In this document: one piece after another, positions 8,187-16,263 of the stretch | How the letters are laid out: each line of letters opens with the position of its first letter | Position numbering within the stretch: position 1 is the first letter of the stretch | Virus record (IMG/VR): IMGVR_UViG_3300027763_002006 | Location: 28,216-92,215 of that record | Length of the DNA: 64,000 nt | From: a virus | Reading direction: 5' to 3' (one strand) | The notes under the pieces: model-generated | The model's database searches: none | Seen by the model: the letters and a program-made list of their open reading frames with translations, nothing else | Told to the model about the DNA's origin: nothing | Position numbers and translations under genes: made by a program

Positions 8187-8545
8187 GATTTATGAATTAT
8201 CCAAGTTCCGCTACAATATTCTCGTTCAACGTCATAAACTTTCCAATTGATTTTGGTAAATTTTGCATTGGGAGTATATGTGAATTGTACAAAGGCAGGT
8301 TGGTCTGCTTTTAATTTATTTCTAAATTTAACATCTAACATTATGCTCACAGCTTGTTTCGAACCTTTGATAAATTGCTGTCCATCACTGGTATCTTTTA
8401 ACCATTGCGGTAGCATACTCAAAATAAAGCCACCTTGTACAACACCATCGATACTATGTACGGGTCCATTATCTCCGGTTAATTCGCCGAATTTTAAAAC
8501 TCGATCAAATGTAAAAGAAATTGGAAGTTCGCAGACTCGTTGCAT
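8183..8545 (-). CDS. MaoC/PhaJ-like hot-dog protein
   Basis: This 120-residue single hot-dog domain carries the hydratase-2 signature LKFGELTGDNGPVHSID near residues 17-33. Asp25 and His30 are spaced like the catalytic pair of (R)-specific enoyl-CoA hydratase PhaJ. A GGFILSML helix follows. PhaJ feeds beta-oxidation intermediates into polyhydroxyalkanoate synthesis, so with the phasin-like gene nearby it hints at carbon-storage metabolism. A MaoC-like thioesterase-fold protein of other function is the alternative. It ends under the uvsE promoter. Confidence 0.65.
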   Translation of the reverse strand: MQRVCELPISFTFDRVLKFGELTGDNGPVHSIDGVVQGGFILSMLPQWLKDTSDGQQFIKGSKQAVSIMLDVKFRNKLKADQPAFVQFTYTPNAKFTKINWKVYDVEREYCSGTWIIHKS

Positions 8546-8572
8546 CTACTATTTAAAAGGCATGCTCGTTAT

Positions 8573-8929
8573 TTAGAATAATTTTTTACTTAATTGTTCC
8601 AAGACGGCATTATGTAAGTAACTTTGTTCTTCAATTGTTTCCATACTGCTTTCACAGTCAAAGTCATCATTGGGGAACATTTCTTCTAGACTGGCAAGGA
8701 TTTGGTCTCCCTGCTCTGCGTCTATGCTTGTGGCTAATCTAACATCATAGCAATGTGGATTGCCATCACCTTCGTTGTCGTCCAAATGATAGACCATTAC
8801 AGTGTCGTTATCATCTGGTTCGACATCAGCAAGTTCATTGACCACCATTAGATATGCTCGGGCTTCTTCACTTGAGAGTTTTCTATCCAAGCATAATCTA
8901 AAGTAGTGGTCAAATTCATCTATAATCAT
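8573..8929 (-). CDS. Acidic unknown protein, 118 aa
   Basis: This very acidic protein (many Asp and Glu) starts MIIDEFDHYFRLCLDRKLSSEEARAYL, typed here only in part, and has a DDNDTVMVYHLDDNEGDG run. No domain is recognised. It lies in the minus-strand chain before the holin, with an 11-base gap downstream of it. Confidence 0.5.
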   Translation of the reverse strand: MIIDEFDHYFRLCLDRKLSSEEARAYLMVVNELADVEPDDNDTVMVYHLDDNEGDGNPHCYDVRLATSIDAEQGDQILASLEEMFPNDDFDCESSMETIEEQSYLHNAVLEQLSKKLF

Positions 8930-8939
8930 AGTTAACTAC

Positions 8940-9443
8940 TTACGCTTTGCCTTCGACTTTTTCTTTGGTACGACCGTAGGCCGCAATACCAAGAACAGCA
9001 CCCATGGCAATGTGATATAATCCAGCACCTTGTAGTGTTAATGGTTGCCATTGACTTGTTACACTACCTTTGCTTAGAGCTTGTAACAAACTCCATAAGA
9101 TTGGAAATATAACAAAGTCCATGGTACATGTCAGCATATAGATCCAGCCCATGACTGGACGCCATTTTTTGTTGATCCAATCTTGTGCATCTTTGTCTAG
9201 CTTTACTGTGGATTCACCACCGGCATGCATTGCACCTGCGGCCTGTCCGCTGGTATTGTTAACTGGTGCTGATGCAAAGTTACTTGGTGCTGCCGGACCA
9301 AATGAACCACCGCTTGATGAAAAGTTAGAGCCACTTGAGTATCCTCCGCCAAATGAACTCTCTGGTCCGGGCGGGCTTCTAGTTGCGGCAATTTGCGGCA
9401 ATCTACCCGTGTCAATAATATCGTCTTCTTCCATTTTTGGCAT
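8940..9443 (-). CDS. Holin, 3TM type
   Basis: This is a 167-residue protein. The first 75 residues are a Gly/Ser/Pro-rich linker. The rest carries a conserved block beginning KKWRPVMGWIYMLTC, then DFVIFPILWSLLQA and GAGLYHIAMGAVLGIAAYGR, giving three membrane spans. This is the pattern of the 3TM holin family of T4-like aquatic phages and gene-transfer agents. It would open the inner membrane at lysis for the endolysin. The spanin genes lie about 9 kb away. Confidence 0.75.
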   Translation of the reverse strand: MPKMEEDDIIDTGRLPQIAATRSPPGPESSFGGGYSSGSNFSSSGGSFGPAAPSNFASAPVNNTSGQAAGAMHAGGESTVKLDKDAQDWINKKWRPVMGWIYMLTCTMDFVIFPILWSLLQALSKGSVTSQWQPLTLQGAGLYHIAMGAVLGIAAYGRTKEKVEGKA

Positions 9444-9453
9444 AATTAAATCC

Positions 9454-11454
9454 TTATACGTATGTTAATATAATTGTAAACTGTCCAGCACCTGGTGTTG
9501 GATTAGTAATTTCTGCTACGACTTCTGTGTAGGCTGTTGTTCTGTAATCTGGGTTAGTAGTATACTGACCAATTTCTGATAATATACTATCTCTTGGCTG
9601 TGCAAATGCCGAAGTGTTCGCTCTAGTTCCTACAGTAACTTCTGCATCTGAAAGAGCAGTGGTAGTTACCAATACTCTAACACCAATAACAGTTCTGTCT
9701 GCTGTGATAAACCCAATACTCTGTGTGCCTGTTGTTGTACTTAAATCTACATCTAATACTAATGTTCTTGCATCTGTTGCAACACTTCGCTCGCCACCGA
9801 CTTTAATCCATTGTTGTCCATCATAGGTAAATGTAGCCCAGTCACCATTGCCATCGTCTATGACATAGCAATTATCTCCGACCAATGCATTTAATGCATT
9901 ACGTGCCATGATATTTGCAACCACCGCAGTGCCACTAGAACGTAGACCTTGTTCAATGTTTAAGCCCAGTGCATAACGACCGTTTTGTCCGCTTAACACA
10001 CCTGCTGTGTCTAAAAATGAACCAGCAAAGTCTCGTATAGTTAACGGACCGCCATCCAAGCGCATTAATCGCAGTGCAGAAGTTGTTGTGTTTGCAGGTG
10101 TGCTTTCTGGCAAACTAGATAAAGAATTTGTACCAGCAAAGTTATTACCATTTACATCTGGTGTAATATTTACAATAGTAATTGCGCCACCTGCATTGTG
10201 GCGTAGTTTAATATCGCTGCCGTTGACTACACTGGCAACAATGTCTGTGATCTTGGCAGCATTAATGTCAAAGACCATGTCGTTGGTATCAGCTACAACT
10301 GGATCGCCGTAGGCTGCACTACCACTGGTAGTTGTTGTGAAGTTAACTGTTACACCGTTGATACTTGCGCTGAAAGGAGTGTAGCCGGCAATAATACCAT
10401 AGGCACTGCCTTGACCAGCTATGTCACTGACAACTTCAGTGGCAGCACCAACTTTAACTGCGGTAACTTTATGTTCGGCTGTTTGTGCATTAATTAACGT
10501 AACAGCATCTTCTACATTATATGTTCCACTGCCGCTGGACAATGTAACTTGAACTCTATTAATTTCAACTATGTCACCATCTGCACCAGTAGGGTCTATG
10601 CCTGAACCAGTTGTCGATGTTGTAATAGCATCAGCAATCTTCATGTAAATTGGACGTCGACTGTTATCGTTGGTTGTTAAATCGCCTGTGCCATTTAAAC
10701 TAGGATAGATATAATCTCCCACGTTGCCAGGAAGCCCTGGAACAAAGTCAATGATACCATTGGCTGGTCGTAGAATAAATTGATCTGGTCCTGGGCCAGG
10801 AAACACTACAGTACCAATAAATCTGCCAATGTTGTCTTCATTGCTTAATGAAAATACACCATCTTCGATACAGATTGCATCACCTTGTTCAAAATTATGA
10901 TTAGCCTGTTCCAACAAGTAATTAGTTAATGGGTTCATGTATTGGAACCTACTCATTACGTTGGTAAAGAAGTCAGCGGCTGCATCTCCTGGAATAGGAT
11001 CCAACATTGGGAATCCTAGTTCATTGATTTGGAAGAAGATTACAGGACCTGGTGCGTTAAAAATGCCTAGACCGTTTGGATCTCTAAATGTGTTATAACG
11101 AAGTCTATCCTCGACAATAGCAACAACTTCGCTGTTTGTTTTGGATATAACACTCATAATTTGCAGAACTTTACCGTCCGAGGCTCCTGCAACAAAGTCA
11201 CCTACTTCGATGTCTTGAGCATCAAATCTAAAAGGTGTACGAGTTAAATTACTACCGTGCGTTCTTTCTGCAACAGTGAAAGAAACTTGCCAGCGGTAGT
11301 ATTGTGGGTTAGCACCACCGCTCCAATAAGGATCGTCACTGCTGTTAGCATATGGCCATGAACTCAGTGATACTACAGAATCCGCAGTACCCGAAAGTAC
11401 TTTAGCTGGCTTGTTTAATCCTATAAAATTAGTTTTCCAAGCATTAATTGTCAT
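9454..11454 (-). CDS. Large virion/tail-associated structural protein
   Basis: This 666-residue, Thr/Asn/Gly/Val-rich protein lacks cysteine-rich or enzymatic motifs. It is mostly predicted strand. It begins MTINAWKTNFIGLNKPAKV and ends in a strand-rich block with TPGAGQFTIILTYV. Its place between a 1171-residue collagen-repeat fibre and the holin, and its composition, point to a tail fibre or baseplate-decoration protein. The gene is ten bases from the fibre gene, which suggests late co-expression. The receptor is unknown. Confidence 0.6.
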   Translation of the reverse strand: MTINAWKTNFIGLNKPAKVLSGTADSVVSLSSWPYANSSDDPYWSGGANPQYYRWQVSFTVAERTHGSNLTRTPFRFDAQDIEVGDFVAGASDGKVLQIMSVISKTNSEVVAIVEDRLRYNTFRDPNGLGIFNAPGPVIFFQINELGFPMLDPIPGDAAADFFTNVMSRFQYMNPLTNYLLEQANHNFEQGDAICIEDGVFSLSNEDNIGRFIGTVVFPGPGPDQFILRPANGIIDFVPGLPGNVGDYIYPSLNGTGDLTTNDNSRRPIYMKIADAITTSTTGSGIDPTGADGDIVEINRVQVTLSSGSGTYNVEDAVTLINAQTAEHKVTAVKVGAATEVVSDIAGQGSAYGIIAGYTPFSASINGVTVNFTTTTSGSAAYGDPVVADTNDMVFDINAAKITDIVASVVNGSDIKLRHNAGGAITIVNITPDVNGNNFAGTNSLSSLPESTPANTTTSALRLMRLDGGPLTIRDFAGSFLDTAGVLSGQNGRYALGLNIEQGLRSSGTAVVANIMARNALNALVGDNCYVIDDGNGDWATFTYDGQQWIKVGGERSVATDARTLVLDVDLSTTTGTQSIGFITADRTVIGVRVLVTTTALSDAEVTVGTRANTSAFAQPRDSILSEIGQYTTNPDYRTTAYTEVVAEITNPTPGAGQFTIILTYV

Positions 11455-11463
11455 TTTTTACCC

Positions 11464-14400
11464 TTATACACTGCTCAGCAAGAATTGTACCACGCAATGA
11501 GTTGTTTGTCCTACGCCTGCGCTAGCGCCAGTAATACCTTTAGTCAATCCAATGGTCATTGTGTTAACTGCTGGATCAAATGCACTGAATGCACTTGGGC
11601 TACCACTTGTTCCACCGCCAGCAAGTGTTCTACCTGCCGTAAAGCTACTAGTCACCGCAGTTGCAACATACGTATTAGTGGACCTTTGATAAGCATATAC
11701 TTGTGTATTTAATGGAGCACACACACTGCCTGTGAATGTAAATGTAACTGTGGCCACAGTGGAAGTTGCAGTAGCAATAACAGCACTGATGCCACCATTT
11801 AATACGCTGACACTTGCCAAGTTACCACTTGCATCATATTCAACTTGCACGGCAGCTCTGAATACGCCAGAACTACTACTTCCGCCGCCTCCGCCGCCAG
11901 AACTAATAGTTGTTGGAGCCCATGCGCTGCCATTCCAAGCAAGTGCTTGTCCTGTAGTAGGCGTTGTATTAGCAACGTCAGCAAATGCATTTAAGTTACT
12001 TTGTCCTAGTCGTGTATCAAAACGTGCAGTTGTATAGTATAAGTTTGAGCTACCTTCTGTGACATTGTCGGTGCTGGTGTTTAAACTAAATGTACCAGTA
12101 CTACTATTATAACTTAAACCTGCGCCAGCTGCCAGTGCATTACGTGCAAGTGCATCAGTAAAATATTTGTTTGTTGTACCTTGATTTAAGTTATCGGTTG
12201 TTTTTGCCGCTAATCTGTTATCCCAGCGTGTGTTAGTAAAGTACTGATTAGTTGAACCTTCACTGACATCGTCTGTGTTTAATACAACAACTCCAGTTTT
12301 TGCGTTAACGCTGGATACAGCACCTGATCCACCTGCAACACTACTCGGAGTCCATGCACTGCCTGTCCATGTTAATACTTGTCCATTTGTTGGAGCAGTT
12401 GTAGCTGTGTCAACGTCTAATAATGCATTGATACTGCTTGCCCCAATACGAACATCTGCACGAGCATCTGCACGAGTATTAGTAAAGTATAAGTTACTGC
12501 CTTCAGTGATATAACTCGTATTAGCACGATATTTAATTTGACCAGTTGTATCATCATAGCTGATCAAGCTGGTAATATTACTGTCACTGATAGAACTTAA
12601 TGCCGTTCTTGCTCTGGCATCAGTATAATATAATCTAGTTCCTTCACCGATATCACTGGATGTTACAGCATTTAGTGCCGTTGTCATGGTAATGTTGCCA
12701 CTACCATCGAAACTTGTTAAACCAGTAACTTTACCGCTTAGTGTAAGTGTACGGGCTGTTGTCCATTTATTTGCTTTGTTAGCTAAATCAACTTCTAAAT
12801 CATAACCAGGTTGAGTGGTGTTGCCTATACCATAAATTTGTACACTACCTGATTTATTATTAACACTATAGCTTGTTCCTGTGTCGCCTTTGGCGCCCGT
12901 GTTGCCTGTATCGCCTTTGGCGCCCGTAGAACCAGTGTCGCCTTTTGGTCCTGTACTACCTTGTGGGCCGACTATATAACCTGCATTAATTGTTGTACCG
13001 TCTGTTAATGTAACCTGTAAATAACCACTGGCATCAACAACTACACCACCATCAGCTACACTCCGACCTGCGGGTCCCTGACTGCCTTGCGGTCCCTGTG
13101 GTCCAACTACACTACCAGCATTAAGTTGACTGGCATCATCTAATGTAATAATTAAATTGCCACTGTCAACTACTGCCTGTGCTACACTTATACCCTGATC
13201 GCCTTTTGCGCCCGGAGCACCTGTGTTACCAGTGGTACCTTGTTGTCCTTGTGGTCCAACTACACTACCTGCGTCGACAGTCGAGCTATCTGTTTTTGTA
13301 ATAATTAGTCGGCCGCTGCCATTTACTACGGCTGAGCTAATGCCAACTCCATCAGCCCCAGTGGTACCTGTATCGCCTTTGGCACCCGTGTCACCAGTAG
13401 TGCCTGTATCGCCTTTGGGACCAATTACGGCGCCAGCATCGATAATCGAACTATCTGAACGTGTAATTATTAGTCTGCCACTGCCATTGACAGCGGCTCC
13501 AGTAACTGCAAGACCGGCAGGACCTTGACTACCCGTATCACCTTTGGCACCTGTATTACCTATAACACCCTGTGGACCCTGTGGACCAACTACGCTACCA
13601 GCGTTGACAGTTGTGTTATCTTGTTTTGTTAAAATTAATTCGCCGCTGCCATTTACTGCGGCACTTTTGATACCAGACACATTGCCAGCATCAACTACTG
13701 TGTTATCACTTAGTGTTAACTGTAAACGACCTGCTAGAGTTACTGTGGCAGCACTGATTGATAAACCTGCTGGTCCAGCTGGACCTTGACTACCTGTATC
13801 ACCTTTGGCCCCACTATTAGCAACTGGTACAAAATTTGTACCATCAAAACCTAAAATCTGTCCAGCACTTATGCTACTTAAATTTACATTGGATAGTTGG
13901 CCCAATGATACTTGATTAGCAACTGTTTGGGCAAAGCTAGGACTAACTGATGTAGACGCATTTACTGTAAATTTGTCATCAACATATTTCTTAGTTGCGG
14001 CATGTAAGTCTACTGTAGGAGCACCCGATAATGTCAATGCGCCGGTCATTGTTCCGCCAGTTTTCAATAATACATCTGCGGCAAAGTTTGGATTATTAGC
14101 AAGTGCCTCTGCTAATTCGTTTAATGTGTTTAATAATGTCGGAGCACCATCAACGATGTTGCTGATTTGATTGTTTACATAAGTTTGGGTAGCATAACCG
14201 TTTGTAGTTAAGTATGCACCTAACGCTGTTACATCAATACCATTGCCACCGCCAACCGCAGTAATGACACCATTGCTGATGGTAATAGTTGAACCGTCAA
14301 CTTTTACACCGCCCAGTATACTTGTTGTTGCTGTTGGTAATGTATATGAGCCGCCACCAGAACCTATATTACCTGGTTGCCATCTTAAATTTGTTTGATT

Positions 14401-14979
14401 CCAAACAAGTGCTTGACCGTCTGTAACACCAGTTACATACGTGTCTGCTAAATCTTCTAAATTATATGAACTTAAACGCTGATTGACATAGTTTTCTGTT
14501 GCATATCCAAATGGATTAGGAGTTAGGTATGCAGTAATGATATTGTTGATAAATTCAGGAGTTGTAACATCGCCAGTATCACCTGTAATTGTTGCTGTCG
14601 AACCAGCCAATGTTACCGTTGAGTTTACAAAGTTTAGTATCGATGCAGAACCAATAGTAGTGCCATTTTCTTTGACCACCAGTGAGGATGAACTGCCGCC
14701 GCCATTGCCACCCGAGCCGTCTGCAACAACGTTGAATACTAATTTACCTGTTGCATCATCATAGTTAGTGACTAGACGCAGATTCACTTGACTGCCATCT
14801 GGATCAACTTCTAGCATATCTGCCACAGTGTCTTGTATCTGCTCAGTACTGGCTCCTCCACCGGGTGCGTTAATATAAGCGCCAAGTTCTTCACTCCATA
14901 TTAGGCTTTCACCGTCCTGTGGATTGTTAATTTGTAAGGGAAGTTCGCCTTGCCCAATATCATCGATATATATTGCCAT
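11464..14979 (-). CDS. Collagen-repeat long tail fibre
   Basis: This is a 1171-residue fibre. About residues 395-700 hold blocks of collagen-like Gly-X-Y triplets (GPQGPQG, GDTGAKGDTG) separated by repeating strand modules (AAVNGSGRLIITKTDSS...DAG). After that come repeats with LYYTDARA / LYFTNTRA motifs typical of phage tail-fibre repeats. A Gly/Ser linker and a strand-rich C-terminal tip end it. The N-terminal start MAIYIDDIGQGELPLQINNP likely attaches to the particle. Repeats make the locus prone to recombination, a usual route for changing host range. It is followed by the 666-residue structural protein. Confidence 0.85.
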   Translation of the reverse strand: MAIYIDDIGQGELPLQINNPQDGESLIWSEELGAYINAPGGGASTEQIQDTVADMLEVDPDGSQVNLRLVTNYDDATGKLVFNVVADGSGGNGGGSSSSLVVKENGTTIGSASILNFVNSTVTLAGSTATITGDTGDVTTPEFINNIITAYLTPNPFGYATENYVNQRLSSYNLEDLADTYVTGVTDGQALVWNQTNLRWQPGNIGSGGGSYTLPTATTSILGGVKVDGSTITISNGVITAVGGGNGIDVTALGAYLTTNGYATQTYVNNQISNIVDGAPTLLNTLNELAEALANNPNFAADVLLKTGGTMTGALTLSGAPTVDLHAATKKYVDDKFTVNASTSVSPSFAQTVANQVSLGQLSNVNLSSISAGQILGFDGTNFVPVANSGAKGDTGSQGPAGPAGLSISAATVTLAGRLQLTLSDNTVVDAGNVSGIKSAAVNGSGELILTKQDNTTVNAGSVVGPQGPQGVIGNTGAKGDTGSQGPAGLAVTGAAVNGSGRLIITRSDSSIIDAGAVIGPKGDTGTTGDTGAKGDTGTTGADGVGISSAVVNGSGRLIITKTDSSTVDAGSVVGPQGQQGTTGNTGAPGAKGDQGISVAQAVVDSGNLIITLDDASQLNAGSVVGPQGPQGSQGPAGRSVADGGVVVDASGYLQVTLTDGTTINAGYIVGPQGSTGPKGDTGSTGAKGDTGNTGAKGDTGTSYSVNNKSGSVQIYGIGNTTQPGYDLEVDLANKANKWTTARTLTLSGKVTGLTSFDGSGNITMTTALNAVTSSDIGEGTRLYYTDARARTALSSISDSNITSLISYDDTTGQIKYRANTSYITEGSNLYFTNTRADARADVRIGASSINALLDVDTATTAPTNGQVLTWTGSAWTPSSVAGGSGAVSSVNAKTGVVVLNTDDVSEGSTNQYFTNTRWDNRLAAKTTDNLNQGTTNKYFTDALARNALAAGAGLSYNSSTGTFSLNTSTDNVTEGSSNLYYTTARFDTRLGQSNLNAFADVANTTPTTGQALAWNGSAWAPTTISSGGGGGGSSSSGVFRAAVQVEYDASGNLASVSVLNGGISAVIATATSTVATVTFTFTGSVCAPLNTQVYAYQRSTNTYVATAVTSSFTAGRTLAGGGTSGSPSAFSAFDPAVNTMTIGLTKGITGASAGVGQTTHCVVQFLLSSV

Positions 14980-14982
14980 ATT

Positions 14983-15351
14983 TTAAATACTCAACATTAC
15001 TTTAGTAATATCACCTACTGATGACGTGCCGCTTAAATAACTACGCATTTTTCTAAATCGTATCAAAACAAAATTACCTCGAACACTGAAGCTTTCAGTT
15101 CCGTTGGTAGCGGCTGAATATTGTTTGTATGGAGTTGCGCGATTCATCCAAACTGGGAACCAATCTTGTTCAGTTGGATTAATCTCCAATGTTGCTTCGA
15201 TTTGAATTCTACCTATAAAATTATTAAAAGTAACTGCTATTGTTTGACTGCCGTCCCTATAGCCATAATAACCATCGCCACGCAGTGGATCGCTGAGTTG
15301 ATCGACTTCTTCGTCGCCCAACATTAATGTTGCTACAGTGGTATTATTCAT
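14983..15351 (-). CDS. Conserved small structural protein, 122 aa
   Basis: The motif MLGDEEVDQLSDPLRGDGYY is familiar from fibre- or baseplate-adjacent proteins of aquatic T4-like phages. The rest is strand-rich (IAVTFNNFIGRIQIEATL, SVRGNFVLIRFRKM), like a small beta-sandwich. The start overlaps the stop of the 57-residue gene upstream (ATGAATAA). It lies three bases ahead of the collagen-repeat fibre gene, so it is probably a fibre assembly partner. Confidence 0.6.
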   Translation of the reverse strand: MNNTTVATLMLGDEEVDQLSDPLRGDGYYGYRDGSQTIAVTFNNFIGRIQIEATLEINPTEQDWFPVWMNRATPYKQYSAATNGTESFSVRGNFVLIRFRKMRSYLSGTSSVGDITKVMLSI

Positions 15352-15517
15352 TGTCTTGTATAACCTCTACAATTACATCTGTGCCCACCAATTCCTGTAC
15401 AACCGCTTCTAATCCGATAACAACATCGTCGCCGGCTAGGTTAGAAGTCTGTGTTTGACTATCTTTGTGTAGTTTGCTAAGTTTAATAACAATTAGTTCT
15501 TCTTGGATCTTTGCCAT
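15344..15517 (-). CDS. 57-residue conserved phage protein (MAKIQEELIVIKLSKL type)
   Basis: It starts MAKIQEELIVIKLSKLHKDS, followed by an acidic strand region, and ends EVIQDNE. I recognise this start as a small conserved protein next to fibre genes in T4-like aquatic phages. It has a CGGAGAAT ribosome site, a CTAAATAC late-type box at 15534-15541 on the minus strand, and an eight-base overlap with the next gene. Confidence 0.7.
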   Translation of the reverse strand: MAKIQEELIVIKLSKLHKDSQTQTSNLAGDDVVIGLEAVVQELVGTDVIVEVIQDNE

Positions 15518-15533
15518 TTTATTCTCCGTTACA

Positions 15534-15541
15534 GTATTTAG
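15534..15541 (-). promoter_or_regulatory. Late-type TAAATAC box
   Basis: The minus strand reads CTAAATAC about 16 bases upstream of the 57-residue gene and the fibre genes behind it. It matches the TAAATA core of T4-type late promoters and recurs before many genes here. Confidence 0.45.
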
Positions 15542-15548
15542 TCAAAAG

Positions 15549-15576
15549 AAAAGGTGTAACCGAAATTACACCTTTT
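15549..15576 (-). terminator. Terminator after the ClpA-linked gene
   Basis: A perfect 11-bp stem (15549-15559 with 15566-15576) with loop TTTCGG on the minus strand is followed by CTTTTG. It separates the clpA unit from the fibre unit. The stem is symmetric but the T-rich tail favours the minus strand. Confidence 0.75.
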
Positions 15577-15597
15577 GGTATTTCTACGAAAATCAGC

Positions 15598-16263
15598 TTA
15601 CAAACTGCCAATAAGCACGGCTTCTTCGATGTATTGAATCTCGCTGTGAAAGCGCATTTGACACACCATCAAGTCTTCTGATTCATTTAAATAAATTGCT
15701 GCCGTATAACCCTTATATCCCGGAATACTATCAAAATATTGTCTTAGTGTTTTATTGACTTCCCAACGAACACCATTAGTATTATCTAATCCATACAACC
15801 AATTTTTAACATCAACGTACCCGTCTGTTCTGTACTTCCAGTCTTGAGTAAAATAAACTTTATATTTGAAGTCATTTTCGAATAGCCGTTTTCTAACTCG
15901 AATCCGTCGATTTTGATCTATAACATTTTTATGAACATCACTGACAGGTCTATGGTATTCAGCGATACGATGTCCCAAGTCCTTAAATAATAATTCAATG
16001 AATTCAGTGTCATTGGTAAACACGCTGACCCATTTACTTTCACTGCGAATTTTACAATCAGCATCTTGAATTGGCAATGCGGTAATTTCTTTTAAAAGAT
16101 CTAAACGTGCGGCATATAATGCAGTAAATCCGTACGGACGACTTATCCTAGGAACTCTGGATTTACTTTCGTCAACTTTGAGAACTATTTTATAGAAGTA
16201 CTTTTTATAGTATTTCCTTTCAATAGAAAATTGCTTGACGAATTTAGGTATTGATAAGTTCAT
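15598..16263 (-). CDS. Unknown phage protein downstream of clpA, 221 aa
   Basis: This basic, aromatic protein starts MNLSIPKFVKQFSIERKYYKK. The start at 16263 overlaps the clpA end by 20 bases; an alternative start at 16275 exists. Segments YFTQDWKYRTDGYVDVKNWL and RWEVNKTLRQYFDS are seen but not assigned. Because it is coupled to clpA and ends at a terminator, an adaptor or substrate-linked role is possible but unproven. Confidence 0.55.
   Translation of the reverse strand: MNLSIPKFVKQFSIERKYYKKYFYKIVLKVDESKSRVPRISRPYGFTALYAARLDLLKEITALPIQDADCKIRSESKWVSVFTNDTEFIELLFKDLGHRIAEYHRPVSDVHKNVIDQNRRIRVRKRLFENDFKYKVYFTQDWKYRTDGYVDVKNWLYGLDNTNGVRWEVNKTLRQYFDSIPGYKGYTAAIYLNESEDLMVCQMRFHSEIQYIEEAVLIGSL

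Noticed and set aside
11732-14764. Several plus-strand frames antisense to the collagen-repeat fibre
   Set aside because: They are Pro/Val/Ala strings created by the Gly-X-Y repeats on the other strand and have no ribosome sites.
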